A stretch of DNA of 64,000 bases from Eubacterium sp. (GTDB lineage: Bacteria > Bacillota > Clostridia > Lachnospirales > Lachnospiraceae). The notes beneath the pieces are model-generated. The model made no database searches and was not told the DNA's origin. It saw only the letters and a list, made by a program, of their open reading frames with translations. Below, one piece after another: positions 11,101 through 20,692 of this stretch (positions are counted from its first letter, which is position 1; each line of letters opens with the position of its first letter). The stretch is taken from positions 1 to 64,000 of the forward strand of contig JAAWDZ010000029.1 of NCBI GenBank assembly GCA_022794015.1. Direction: 5' to 3'. The position numbers were made by a program, and so were the translations under genes.

Positions 11101-12149
11101 CCATCGTTGTCACTGTCAGCCTGCATTGGATTGGTTCCAAGCTCTACTTCCCTCAAATTGGATAAACCGTCTGAATCAGAATCGTCCTCGCCGTCATTAA
11201 TCCCGTTTCCATCTGTATCTTTAAGAACAGGATCTGTTCCTGTTAAATAGGCTTCCTGATAATCCGTCAGTCCGTCGCCGTCAGTATCCTCTAAATTCGG
11301 ATCTGTACCCAGCAGGCTTTCCAGTTCGGGTGATAGCACAGTTTTGTCTGCTGTCCAGTTGGCGTATAACGTAATATTACTGGTAATTGATGTATTGAAA
11401 TCAAATTTTTGCCCGCTGTCTGCTGCTGTATACCAGCCATCGAATATGTATCCTCTTCGGATTGGATCGGATGGCTGCCGGGCTTGCGTATTTGCTTTTA
11501 CAGACTGTGGTTCTACCGGGCTTCCGCCATTTGTGTCAAATGTAACAGTATAAAATAAGTTTGCATTATCAGAGCTGGCGGATGTTACGGTTGCTTTGCA
11601 GATGAGACGGTAGGTTTTCTTTGCTGTTTTAATTTTTACCTGAATGTCTGCAGTTCCCTCCGATTTAGCTTTCACTATACCGTTTTTATTTACGGTTGCA
11701 ACTTTGGAATTGCCTGATTTCCAGGTATATTTTGCTTTTTTGGGTTTGTTTTTGACAGATAGTTTTATCGTTTTTCCAGATTCCAAAGAGAGTTTTGTTT
11801 TGGATAATTTAGGTTTTCTGACAGTAACTTTACAGGTCAGTTTCGTTGTTTTGGAATGGTTTTTGATGGACACAGTTATTTTTGCAGTTCCACTCTTTAA
11901 CCCTTTTACCAGTCCTTTTTTTGATACGGAGGCAATATTCTTTTTGGCAGATTTATAAATAATCTGTGCATTGCCAGGTACATTTTTTACTTTGATTTTT
12001 GTGGTTGCGCCAACTGTAATGCTGGCGGATTTTTTTGCAAGCCGGGGCTTTGCAGCAGCTTCTGCTGTCATTTGTGTTGCAGGAAGTAATGATAAAATCA
12101 TCAGAAGAGACAGCAGTATTGCAATAAATCCTGTACATTTCTTTTTCAT
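8118..12149 (-). CDS. Large secreted multidomain protein: Big_2-like, InlB/Flg_new-type repeat, thrombospondin type-3-like Ca-binding repeats, vWA, class 3 lipase
   Basis: Signal peptide; VTFDTNGG...GYIFDGWYT; repeated [23 protein letters not shown]; lipase GHSRG elbow. Confidence 0.85.
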   Translation of the reverse strand: MKKKCTGFIAILLSLLMILSLLPATQMTAEAAAKPRLAKKSASITVGATTKIKVKNVPGNAQIIYKSAKKNIASVSKKGLVKGLKSGTAKITVSIKNHSKTTKLTCKVTVRKPKLSKTKLSLESGKTIKLSVKNKPKKAKYTWKSGNSKVATVNKNGIVKAKSEGTADIQVKIKTAKKTYRLICKATVTSASSDNANLFYTVTFDTNGGSPVEPQSVKANTQARQPSDPIRRGYIFDGWYTAADSGQKFDFNTSITSNITLYANWTADKTVLSPELESLLGTDPNLEDTDGDGLTDYQEAYLTGTDPVLKDTDGNGINDGEDDSDSDGLSNLREVELGTNPMQADSDNDGLSDCEEVEIYHTDPLNKDTDNDGITDGNEIILGLNPLQKCSDGITPDAERKIPQTLEPDNALSQENSAVPSLQGNVSDVIEEHAALEETTIHALNDNRAVVGRQVHIDTDYTDGNDLQLRFDCTPETDRIDSLMICRYEGNTIVPCETAVNGTVLQTEASTGDYFVIDAETLLISLGIDIHSYIADEAEDASFASLDSTGAAMDNEATQNTMGNEVSEKWIQENYTLADENNNPVSNDNNSSAYHYVLNRVFEQPKESATVKTTALREAAGQADIVFVIDSTGSMSDEINNVASNIQAFVTTLTTNYSVHANFALIDYKDITEYGEETTLIKNGASNWFTDVSAYRNKINSIYVNGGGDDPETAIDALGMASQLDFRENANKFIILVTDAGYKITNNYGISSMSEMASILKNAGIITSVITTNGQHSAYEELYQATDGLFANIYENFSDVLMQLADKIGEVVNDGSWVILNDYQFIKLSQPLEENGDSDGDGLSDREELGEKVESDITPYITWVLSKYDIPEEMYTGPNKLEVYDYKSNPILEDTDFDGIRDDKDREPRNGAETGVMNGYLPVKSAKYTIDYRNFFQSSSMYSKELCSASLVLANTIYDGSSFQYNKVQKTGASSNISSIKTLMEYHGFDRVINYKLAKGYHSDGIDIDEYADDNISEIGIGYHDVTYRGITKTVVGVVIRGTNGTVEEWSSNFDMGDPDSWKTDYHKGFYITQERIKYFIELYCNRYLSEKENITYWITGHSRGAAISNILAARLIDNGNTVFAYTFATPSTTISSHRDAAAYNSIFNFANTSDFVTYVPLREWNFGRFGITYSLSIENSGLKNTWTAQTGASDYNALNQSLITIATARIAKSCSPTWASVFDFAGAQNINDKQYNAISRRAKRYCSLEEREFFGFHQGYKLYPSTAFIFQLGAEAISGQHVDSSLIKELWNSKYTGVILLFLTKDGGISDVIQMWSEGRLSESLVGDGHAPATYYVLTHSM

Positions 12150-12582
12150 AAATTCTCAAATCCTTTCTGTGTGTTTAAATGAATATCTGAAAACCCGGCA
12201 GTTCTGTATTGATATTGGTATGCGGTAAGTCGTTTGGCTGTGATCCGGGTTCACCTCGCTTTTTCACCGTAATATGGATTCTTTTACGCATAGGTATCAG
12301 TAGTTATCTTTTTTTGACGGTATTTGTTATTACACTTTCCCAATAGTATAATAAAAAAATTTGCTTATCTCAAAAAGATTTTGTGGATTATCAGACATTT
12401 GCATGTTAATACTATCATGATCATACAAATGTTGCAATCTAAAAAGTGTTTTCTGTTATTTTTGCGGTGCCGTCCGTATTGTCCGCCCAAAAATACGGGG
12501 CAGTGTTCTGGAACCGCAGGATTAAAGCTTTGGTACGCTGCAAATTATTTCTATTGAATTTTGACAGATTAAACAATCCATC

Positions 12583-12610
12583 TTGCAACTTTTCTGAAAT
12601 ATGGTATGAT
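12583..12610 (+). promoter_or_regulatory. Putative promoter of the GGDEF-PRTase operon
   Basis: TTGCAA (12583-12588), 16-nt spacer, TATGAT (12605-12610). Confidence 0.45.
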
Positions 12611-12663
12611 AATTAGTAATAGATATCAGTTATACAATATAAGAAAAAGGACAGGGGAGTATT

Positions 12664-13743
12664 ATGAGAAAAATCTGGGAATATATTTCGGTGAGAGCAG
12701 AAAATGCACTGTCTATCAAGCAGGTTATGTCAGTGGCAATGTCAATGCTTGGCTTTTTTCATTTATGTCTGACGGTATTTTTTCTCTTTTTTAATATTTA
12801 TCCTATGGTTCTGATTGATCTGTTCAGCGTTGCGCTGTATATTTTTTGCTTTGTTCAGATACAGAAAGACAAAAGCCTTTTGTTCCTATTCAATTTATCT
12901 TATATGCAGATTGTGCTTCATTCGGTGATTGCGGCTCTTTTGCTCGGAACGGACAGTGGTTTTTCACTTTATATGATTGCGATTCTGCCAATCGGCTATT
13001 ATGCAGCCTACAATTTTAATATGAGAAAACAGGTAATCAATCCGATGTGCTATGTGATTATTGCCGGCGCGGCTTTTTGTTTCCTGCGGGCTGCCAGCAG
13101 TTATATGGGGCCGTATTATTTCTATGGTAATAAGATGGTTGACAGTGCGATTTATATGGTGAATTATTTCGTGGCCGTACTTTCGATTGTAATATTTATT
13201 ACCACCCTGTTAAATCAGATTCGGATTTTAGAGAACCTGCGCGTGCAGCAAAATAAACAGTTGGAGAAGCTTTCGAAAACGGATGCATTAACCGGCCTTG
13301 CAAACAGGCGGAGCATAGAAGAACGCTATGCCCAGTCCGAGGCATTAAACGAGGGTTATTCCATAGTAATCGGTGATATTGACGACTTTAAGGCTGTAAA
13401 TGACACTTATGGGCACAATGTGGGAGATACGGTGCTGCAGGCGGTGGCGGAAGTATTTAAGAGAACGGTGCGCAGCGAGGATATTGTCTGCCGCTGGGGC
13501 GGGGAGGAGTTTTTGATTTTTCTTCCCAAATGCATGGGGCATGATGCGGCGCATATTGCACATAGGATTTTGGAGAATGTGCGCATTACGGATATGGAGA
13601 CATCGGAGCAGGCTGTTTTCCACATTACCATGACGCTCGGCGTAGCGACGGCAGTACCTGGAATGGAATTTGCGCAGGTAGTAAAAGAAGCCGACGACAG
13701 GCTTTATCACGGCAAGCAAAACGGAAAGAACCAGGTAGTATAA
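12664..13743 (+). CDS. Membrane-bound diguanylate cyclase (GGDEF; GGEEF active site)
   Basis: N-terminal TM segments; KTDALTGLANRR...CRWGGEEFLIFLPK. Confidence 0.9.
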   Translation: MRKIWEYISVRAENALSIKQVMSVAMSMLGFFHLCLTVFFLFFNIYPMVLIDLFSVALYIFCFVQIQKDKSLLFLFNLSYMQIVLHSVIAALLLGTDSGFSLYMIAILPIGYYAAYNFNMRKQVINPMCYVIIAGAAFCFLRAASSYMGPYYFYGNKMVDSAIYMVNYFVAVLSIVIFITTLLNQIRILENLRVQQNKQLEKLSKTDALTGLANRRSIEERYAQSEALNEGYSIVIGDIDDFKAVNDTYGHNVGDTVLQAVAEVFKRTVRSEDIVCRWGGEEFLIFLPKCMGHDAAHIAHRILENVRITDMETSEQAVFHITMTLGVATAVPGMEFAQVVKEADDRLYHGKQNGKNQVV

Positions 13744-14862
13744 ATGAAATACATAGAGCATGAATTTGTTAGCGTTGCAAAACGTGAGAATAATCCTAAA
13801 AGGAATTATCTAGTGGTGAACCGGCTGCAGGGAAAGCATGTTCCCGCAGCTCCGGAGATTGTGTTTGAAATGTTTGATGCACTTGCAGACAGGCTGCAGG
13901 CGGCTTGCAAAAAGGAGCGGCTGCTTTTGGTTGGCTTTGCAGAAACCGCAACGGCAATCGGAGCACGTCTGGCAGTACGTCTGGGTTCTTATTACATACA
14001 GACAACCAGGGAGCAGATACCGAATGCAGAGTATCTGCTCTTTTCGGAATCACACAGCCATGCTACCGAACAGAAGCTGGTAAAAGACGATGTTGAGAGG
14101 ATTCTTCCAAAGGTGGATCGGGTTGTATTTGTAGAAGATGAAGTGACGACGGGCAACACCATTTTGAATATTATAAATATTCTGGAAAAAGAGTATCCGG
14201 ACAAAATGCGGTTTACCGTTGCATCTGTTTTAAACGGAATGGATGCTGAGGCAAAGGGCAGATACCGCGAAAGGCAGATTGGTCTTTTTTATCTGTGTGA
14301 AACAAATCACAGGCAGTATGCTGCAATTGCAGAAGGTTATAACGGGGACGGGGAATATATTTCTATGGATACGTCCTGTGCTGTCCCATCTGCCGTGTAC
14401 CGTCTGCACGGATATTTGAATTCCAGAAGGTGTGTACTGGGAGAAGCGTACAACAAGGCATGCGAAGCATTATGGGAGCAGATAAAGGCAGCAGTTCCAC
14501 TGGATAAAAAGCAGTCTGTTTTGATCCTTGGAACGGAAGAATTTATGTATCCGGCTTTATGGATCGGGGCGTGTCTGGAAAAATGCGGCCATGCGGTAAA
14601 ATGTCATGCAACAACCCGCAGTCCCATTGCCGTAAGCTGCGAAAGCGATTATCCGCTTTCCGTTCGGTATGAACTGGCAAGCTTTTATGAAGATGGCAGG
14701 AGAACCTTTATTTATGATTTGAAAAAATATGATAGTGTATGGATTTTGACCGATGCCATAAATCCGAAAGAGAATGGCGTCTGTTCTTTGATTCATGCCT
14801 TAGAAAGCTGCGGCAATGATGATATACGGCTGTTTTTCTGGGGAGATAATTGTGAGACGTAA
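13744..14862 (+). CDS. Phosphoribosyltransferase + TRSP-domain protein (Ter-associated biosynthetic module type)
   Basis: PRPP-loop-like VVFVEDEVTTGNTILNI; C-terminal ATTRSPIAVS segment. Confidence 0.8.
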   Translation: MKYIEHEFVSVAKRENNPKRNYLVVNRLQGKHVPAAPEIVFEMFDALADRLQAACKKERLLLVGFAETATAIGARLAVRLGSYYIQTTREQIPNAEYLLFSESHSHATEQKLVKDDVERILPKVDRVVFVEDEVTTGNTILNIINILEKEYPDKMRFTVASVLNGMDAEAKGRYRERQIGLFYLCETNHRQYAAIAEGYNGDGEYISMDTSCAVPSAVYRLHGYLNSRRCVLGEAYNKACEALWEQIKAAVPLDKKQSVLILGTEEFMYPALWIGACLEKCGHAVKCHATTRSPIAVSCESDYPLSVRYELASFYEDGRRTFIYDLKKYDSVWILTDAINPKENGVCSLIHALESCGNDDIRLFFWGDNCET

Positions 14863-14909
14863 AAGGATGACGTCAGATGAGAAAATTCCTGAAAACATTT
14901 TGAAACAGA

Positions 14910-15977
14910 ATGGGAGGGGGGGAGATCATGAAAAGCTCATATAAACCGGAGGACGTGCACCTGCTTTTAAAAGATATTTCAGGTATGGTAAAGCCGCAGG
15001 ACACCGAGGAACGGGAAAAGCTGATTCAGTCCGGAAAACATTACTGCGAAATGCTGCCTGTTGAATATATGCCGAGTCAGTTGTATATGGATGCCTATTA
15101 CGATGCCCTGGATAAGTTTGCAGGGCCGACAGCCCGCGCAGTTGGCAGACTTGCAGATAAGGTTGTAAAACAGAGGAGAAAAGATACTGTTCTGGTTTCA
15201 CTGGCAAGGGCGGGTATTCCAATCGGAATATTATTAAAGCATTATATTCTGCAAAAGTATGGAGTGGATATGCCGCATTATGCGCTGTCTATTATTCGGG
15301 GGCGCGGAATTGATCACAACGCCATGCAGTATCTTTTGGAACGCTTCGTGCCGGAGCAGCTTTTATTTGTAGACGGCTGGATTGGAAAAGGCGCGATTTT
15401 AAAAGAACTGCAAAAAGAAATTGCACATTACAAAGGAGTATCGGCAGAAATAGCAGTTCTTGCAGATCCGGCCAATGTGACGCAGCTTTGCGGTACGCAT
15501 GAGGATATTTTAATACCAAGCGCCTGTTTAAACTGCACGGTTTCAGGACTTATCAGCAGGACGTTTCTGCGCAGTGATATAATCGGTAAAACCGATTTTC
15601 ATGGGGCGGTATATTACGAAGAGCTGAAAGAAAAAGATTTGTCCTATGAATTTATTCATGCAATAGAAAGAGAGTTTTCCGCGGAAAATCTGGCAGAGGA
15701 AGAAGAGGCCAAAGGAAGCGGAGCCAGAGAAACGGCTGAAATTGCCAGACGGTTTGGAATAGACGATATGAATCTGGTGAAGCCTGGCATTGGTGAAACG
15801 ACCAGGGTGCTGCTTCGGCGCGTACCATGGAAGATTCTCATAGATACCAACCACAGGAACGATCCGGCTTTATTTCATATCATAAAGCTTGCGGGAGAGA
15901 AGGACGTGCCTGTGGAAGAATATCCGTTAAACCATTACAGGGCCTGCGGTATCATAAAGAAAATGCCGGATGCATAG
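14910..15977 (+). CDS. StiP-family (PRTase-like/cysteine protease StiP annotation) protein with C-terminal PELOTA-like domain
   Basis: VSLARAGIPIGILLKHY, SIIRGRGIDHNAM, FVDGWIGKGAI; C-terminal GIGETTRVLLRRVPWKILID. Confidence 0.78.
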   Translation: MGGGEIMKSSYKPEDVHLLLKDISGMVKPQDTEEREKLIQSGKHYCEMLPVEYMPSQLYMDAYYDALDKFAGPTARAVGRLADKVVKQRRKDTVLVSLARAGIPIGILLKHYILQKYGVDMPHYALSIIRGRGIDHNAMQYLLERFVPEQLLFVDGWIGKGAILKELQKEIAHYKGVSAEIAVLADPANVTQLCGTHEDILIPSACLNCTVSGLISRTFLRSDIIGKTDFHGAVYYEELKEKDLSYEFIHAIEREFSAENLAEEEEAKGSGARETAEIARRFGIDDMNLVKPGIGETTRVLLRRVPWKILIDTNHRNDPALFHIIKLAGEKDVPVEEYPLNHYRACGIIKKMPDA

Positions 15978-15983
15978 GACGTG

Positions 15984-16943
15984 TCATAATGTGCCGTAAA
16001 TTTCAGAAAGATATATGATTTTTCTGGCCCAGTTCGTATGGGTTTTGTATTCATTCATACGTTTTTTCCGGATGCTTCCGGACACAAAAGATGATGCATC
16101 TGTCTCCCATCCCAGGATATTTCGGGCATCCTCCAAATCTTCCTGCGTCACAGCGTATGCCTGGCGTATAAAAGGAATCTGATTGGGATGAATAGCTGTT
16201 TTCCCGACAAAACCACACAGCCGGTCTTCTGTCAGTTCCTGCATAAGACCTTCCTGCCAGCCGCTGCCGCCGTAGTATTCCCAGACCGGCCCGGAGATCA
16301 CATAATCCATGCCAAAAACCGTAATAATATCAGCAAAAATATTGGCGATTGGTAAAATCCGGTGAATGGATTCATTACAGCGCCTCCGAAAACCAAATAA
16401 ATGGCACAGATCATTTCCGCCTACACGGATATTCAGAATATATTTCTCAATTTCCTGCAGACGTTCTTTCATTTCATATAAAACCCCGGCCCTTCTGTCC
16501 GGCATTACAATTGAGGCGCTCTCCATAATCGGCATTACATAGAATGTTTTATTTTCTGGATTGTTTATTTGCAAAACCATTTGAATATACTCGTCTATAT
16601 TATGTAAATCCAGTTTTGGGATAATAAATCCGGATACAATGGCCTGCGCGCTTCCAAGGCGTTCCAGAAGATTTGACATCTGCGACGCTTTGCGGACGCG
16701 GATAAAAATTTCAGGCAAAAAAAATGTAAGGATTTTATGCGCCTTCCAAATCTGTTTCAAAGAACGGATCAAAATATCTTCCGCCTGCGCAACATGGCAG
16801 TCGCCAATGGTATCCTCCAGGCATAGTGCAAGAGAATACCCTGTCCCAAATCTTTCCTTCATAATAGAATCCACAACAGAAACACGGTTGGCCGGGCAGT
16901 ATAAAAGCGGGCCTGTGCTATAATAAACAGCTGCATTTTTCAT
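15984..16943 (-). CDS. HpcH/HpaI-like aldolase/citrate lyase family (C-C bond lyase) protein
   Basis: LEDTIGD, IPKLDL, MPIMES, IRVGGNDLCHLFG, GFVGKTAIHPNQI. Confidence 0.8.
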   Translation of the reverse strand: MKNAAVYYSTGPLLYCPANRVSVVDSIMKERFGTGYSLALCLEDTIGDCHVAQAEDILIRSLKQIWKAHKILTFFLPEIFIRVRKASQMSNLLERLGSAQAIVSGFIIPKLDLHNIDEYIQMVLQINNPENKTFYVMPIMESASIVMPDRRAGVLYEMKERLQEIEKYILNIRVGGNDLCHLFGFRRRCNESIHRILPIANIFADIITVFGMDYVISGPVWEYYGGSGWQEGLMQELTEDRLCGFVGKTAIHPNQIPFIRQAYAVTQEDLEDARNILGWETDASSFVSGSIRKKRMNEYKTHTNWARKIIYLSEIYGTL

Positions 16944-17034
16944 TGATAATCTCCTTGTTCAACATACTGTTTTCTATCATATCATATATTTCCAGATTTT
17001 ACCATATGACCAATAATCCCAAAGATGACTTTGT

Positions 17035-17227
17035 GTAACAGTTCAGCCCAGGACTTTGTTACTGTTCACACGCCACTGTTCCGCGAGGTGTTTTTGCACA
17101 TTTTGTGCGGAAATTCCGAATTTTTCAGCGCGAAATTGCATCTTTTTGCGATTTATGTGCATCGCGAATCGTGTTGCTGGTCGCGGAGTGAACAGTAACA
17201 CGACTTTAAATGAGCCGGAGCTGTTAC
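17035..17227. mobile_element. Composite MITE-like inverted-repeat element
   Basis: Outer left end GTAACAGTTCAGCCCAGGACTTTG shared exactly with the element at 40826; perfect inner inverted repeat GTTACTGTTCAC (17058-17069) / GTGAACAGTAAC (17188-17199). Confidence 0.65.
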
Positions 17228-17264
17228 GCGAAAATACTTCACATTTCTGAATAAATGTGATATA

Positions 17265-18323
17265 TTGGATAACATGGAAACGATAACTTATAAAATAGAC
17301 AATCATGCGATCGATCAGAATATCATAAAGCAGGCGGCGTCTGTTATTCAGGCAGGCGGCCTGGTTGCATTTCCGACCGAAACAGTATACGGCCTTGGTG
17401 CGGATGCGCTGAATCCGGAGGCGTCCGGGAAGATATACGCTGCCAAAGGCAGGCCGTCGGACAATCCTTTGATCGTGCATATCTGTGATTTCGCAGATAT
17501 GGCCCGCGTTGCGGCAGAAGTACCAAAGGAAGCGAAGAGGCTTGCAGATGCATTCTGGCCGGGCCCGTTGACGATGATTGTAGAAAAGAACGGAAACGTA
17601 CCTTATGAAACAACGGGCGGGCTGGATACCGTAGCGGTCCGCATGCCGAATCATCCGGCGGCTCTGGCATTGATCCGGGAGAGCGGCTGTATGATTGCAG
17701 CGCCCAGCGCCAACACATCGGGCCGTCCGAGTCCGACGCTTGCAGCGCATGTGGCGGCGGATTTAAATGGAAAGATTCCTGTGATTCTGGACGGGGGAGA
17801 GGTTGGTATCGGGATTGAATCTACAATTGTAGATTTGACAGAACAAATACCGCTGATTTTAAGGCCCGGATATATTACGGAAGCTATGCTCTGTGAAGTA
17901 ATTGGGCCGGTTCGGACGGATCCTGGCATTCTGGATGCGAACTCTGCCATGAGGCCCAAAGCGCCAGGTATGAAATACCGCCATTATGCGCCAGAGGCGG
18001 AACTGATTGTCGTAGATGGGGAAGAGAGAGCAGTAGTACAAAAGATCAATGCACTGGCTGAGAAAATGCAGGCGCAGGGGAAACGGGTCGGGGTTTTGGG
18101 AACAGATGAAACATCTGCGGCATATCGGGGAAATGTGTTTCGCAGTATGGGATCCCGCAGTGATGAGGGAGCAATAGCAAGGCATTTATATCGGGTTTTG
18201 AGGGAGTTTGACGAGGATCAGGTGGATATTATTTATTCGGAGAGCTTTGCCACGTCCAAAATGGGACAGGCTATTATGAATCGACTGCTTAAGGCGGCGG
18301 GACACCAGGTCCTTAAAGTTTAG
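17265..18323 (+). CDS. tsaC: L-threonylcarbamoyladenylate synthase (Sua5/YwlC)
   Basis: GGLVAFPTETVYGLGADA, KGRPSDNPLIVHI, SANTSGRPSPT; C-terminal Sua5 domain; TTG start. Confidence 0.92.
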   Translation: MDNMETITYKIDNHAIDQNIIKQAASVIQAGGLVAFPTETVYGLGADALNPEASGKIYAAKGRPSDNPLIVHICDFADMARVAAEVPKEAKRLADAFWPGPLTMIVEKNGNVPYETTGGLDTVAVRMPNHPAALALIRESGCMIAAPSANTSGRPSPTLAAHVAADLNGKIPVILDGGEVGIGIESTIVDLTEQIPLILRPGYITEAMLCEVIGPVRTDPGILDANSAMRPKAPGMKYRHYAPEAELIVVDGEERAVVQKINALAEKMQAQGKRVGVLGTDETSAAYRGNVFRSMGSRSDEGAIARHLYRVLREFDEDQVDIIYSESFATSKMGQAIMNRLLKAAGHQVLKV

Positions 18324-18380
18324 ATTGGACGGCAGAAGGCATTTAAGATGCTGTCAGATTAGAGCAGGGGGGATGCATAA

Positions 18381-18881
18381 TTGTATAACAGGATAGTATT
18401 TGTAGCGGAAAGCGGCGACTGCAGGGAGCCGATGGCAGCCGCTATCTTGGAAGATATCGGTTTAAAGCAGCCAGTCGAGATTTTGGCCAGAGGACTTGTG
18501 GTATTATTTCCGGAACCGATGAATCAGAAAGCAGAGGCGGTCATGATCAGTAATGGGCTGCCTGTGGAAGGATATATGTCGAGTTCGCTTACGGAAGAGG
18601 ATTTGGAAGGAGATACACTGGTGCTGACAATGGAAGAAAAACAGCGTCAGAAAGTGCTGGAAATGTTTGACGGGGCAGATCCGGCGCGTGTAAATGTACT
18701 GACAGAGTTTGTAGGAGACGAGCTTGAAATTGTAGATCCTTATGGAGGAACGTTACAGATGTACGGGCTCTGTTATGAAACTTTGCTTTCTTCCGTCAGA
18801 AAGCTGGCAAATATTTTAAACGAGGGGAGAACAGAAGATGTCAAAGGTGATAGTTATGGATCATCCTCTGATCCAGCATAA
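18381..18881 (+). CDS. Low-molecular-weight phosphatase-family protein with altered P-loop
   Basis: Syntenic with ywlE position; [14 protein letters not shown] in place of VCxGNxCRSPMA. Confidence 0.7.
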   Translation: MYNRIVFVAESGDCREPMAAAILEDIGLKQPVEILARGLVVLFPEPMNQKAEAVMISNGLPVEGYMSSSLTEEDLEGDTLVLTMEEKQRQKVLEMFDGADPARVNVLTEFVGDELEIVDPYGGTLQMYGLCYETLLSSVRKLANILNEGRTEDVKGDSYGSSSDPA

Positions 18882-19467
18882 AATTGGATGGTTGCGAAGA
18901 ATTGAAACGGGCTCAAAGGATTTTAGGACACTGGTGAGTGAAATTGCAATGCTGATGTGCTTTGAAGCAACCAGGAATTTAAAACTTACAGATGTAGAAA
19001 TTGAAACGCCGATCTGTCATACCACCGTAAAAGAATTACGGGGCAAAAAGCTGGCAGTCATTCCTATTCTGCGTGCCGGACTTGGCATGGTAGACGGAAT
19101 GCTGAACCTGATACCGGCAGCAAAGGTAGGCCATATCGGACTTTACCGCGATCCGGATACCAAAGAACCGGTAGAATATTACTGCAAGCTGCCGGAGGAC
19201 TGTTCAGAGCGGGAGGCATTTGTAGTGGATCCAATGCTTGCAACAGGCGGTTCCGCAGCGGAAGCTATTCGGATGTTAAAAGACAAGGGTGTCAATAATA
19301 TTCAATTTATGTGCATTATAGCAGCGCCGGAAGGTGTAAAGAGAATGCAGGAGGAACATCCGGATGTAGATATTTATATTGGTGCGTTGGATGATCGTCT
19401 GAATGAGAACTGTTATATTGTGCCGGGCCTGGGGGATGCGGGAGATCGCATATTCGGCACGAAGTAA
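18838..19467 (+). CDS. upp: Uracil phosphoribosyltransferase
   Basis: [40 protein letters not shown]. Confidence 0.96.
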   Translation: MSKVIVMDHPLIQHKIGWLRRIETGSKDFRTLVSEIAMLMCFEATRNLKLTDVEIETPICHTTVKELRGKKLAVIPILRAGLGMVDGMLNLIPAAKVGHIGLYRDPDTKEPVEYYCKLPEDCSEREAFVVDPMLATGGSAAEAIRMLKDKGVNNIQFMCIIAAPEGVKRMQEEHPDVDIYIGALDDRLNENCYIVPGLGDAGDRIFGTK

Positions 19468-19508
19468 CAAAATTTTCAGAACATATTCAGTTTAAGGAGG
19501 AGAATGTT

Positions 19509-19994
19509 TTGGATGGCAAAAGACAGGATTATATCAGCTGGGACGAGTATTTTATGGGTGTGGCAATGTTGTCCGCCAAACGCTCAAAGGATCCGAACAC
19601 ACAAGTGGGAGCTTGTATTGTAAGCAAAGATAACAAGATTTTGTCGATGGGGTATAATGGCTTCCCGAAAGGATGTTCTGATGATGTATTTCCCTGGGGA
19701 AGGGAAGGGGAGCCGTTTGATAATAAGTATTTTTACAGCACCCATAGTGAATTGAATGCGATTTTAAATTATCGGGGAGGAAGTTTAGAGGGAGCTAAGA
19801 TCTATGTCTCTTTATTTCCGTGTAATGAGTGTGCAAAAGCAATTATTCAGGCAGGTATCGAAACGATTGTGTATGACAGCGACAAATATGCGGACATGCC
19901 GGCAGTACAGGCATCGAAGCGTATGTTGGATGCCGCGGGGGTGCGTTATTACAAATATGAGCATACCGGACGGCATATTGAGCTGGTTCTGTAA
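19509..19994 (+). CDS. dCMP deaminase family protein (ComEB-like)
   Basis: HSELNAILN and PCNECAKAI zinc motifs; TTG start. Confidence 0.88.
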   Translation: MDGKRQDYISWDEYFMGVAMLSAKRSKDPNTQVGACIVSKDNKILSMGYNGFPKGCSDDVFPWGREGEPFDNKYFYSTHSELNAILNYRGGSLEGAKIYVSLFPCNECAKAIIQAGIETIVYDSDKYADMPAVQASKRMLDAAGVRYYKYEHTGRHIELVL

Positions 19995-20013
19995 CGCAAA
20001 GGAGTAAGTCCCC

Positions 20014-20262
20014 ATGAAATATAAAAAAAATGTTTTTCAGTCTTTTACCATGGTGATGCAGTTTGGGATTAACATGATTGTCCCGATTTTGATGTGTACG
20101 CTGTTTGGGGTATATATTGGCAGGAAGTTCGATATGATGATTATTGTGGTGCCTCTTTTTATTATGGGTGCACTGGCGGGATTCAGCAATATTTATCGAA
20201 TGGCAAAGAAGATTTTTGAACAGGAAAGTGACAGGGATACGAAGCATGTTAAGAAGACTTAA
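20014..20262 (+). CDS. AtpZ/AtpI family protein
   Basis: Two-TM protein at the head of the atp operon. Confidence 0.75.
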   Translation: MKYKKNVFQSFTMVMQFGINMIVPILMCTLFGVYIGRKFDMMIIVVPLFIMGALAGFSNIYRMAKKIFEQESDRDTKHVKKT

Positions 20263-20668
20263 TAAAGTATTGCCGGAATTGATTGGGGCAATCCTGTTAT
20301 ATGGAATAATCGTATGGTTTGCCGGCATATGGTTTGTGGAGGATAAGTTTTTGTATTCTACCGGTGTATGGATTGGCGTCGGCCTGGCAGCAGGGATGGC
20401 AATTCATATGGCTGTCGTCATTGAGGATGCGGTCAGTATGGCCAGTAGCCAGGCAAAGCTGATTGCGATGTCGCTGCTGCGTTATGCCGTTGTGGTGCTG
20501 GTGTTTTCCTGCATCACCTATTTTCATTTGGGCGATCCGATTGCAGCCTTTATCGGGGTAATGGGATTAAAAATAGCTGCCTATCTACAGCCATTTTTTC
20601 ATAAAGTAATTATGAAATTACTAAGAAGGGAGGAATGTTCCACAGAGAACCAGAATGTGCGGGAATAA
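20246..20668 (+). CDS. ATP synthase subunit I-like membrane protein
   Basis: In-frame ATG inside ORF 20144..20668, four TM segments, position upstream of atpB. Confidence 0.65.
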   Translation: MLRRLNKVLPELIGAILLYGIIVWFAGIWFVEDKFLYSTGVWIGVGLAAGMAIHMAVVIEDAVSMASSQAKLIAMSLLRYAVVVLVFSCITYFHLGDPIAAFIGVMGLKIAAYLQPFFHKVIMKLLRREECSTENQNVRE

Positions 20669-20692
20669 CACAATAACAGAGGAGGTGAGAAT

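Noticed and set aside
17043-17750. 235-aa minus-strand ORF over the MITE and tsaC
   Set aside because: Antisense to tsaC and spans a non-coding inverted-repeat element; no recognisable protein features.
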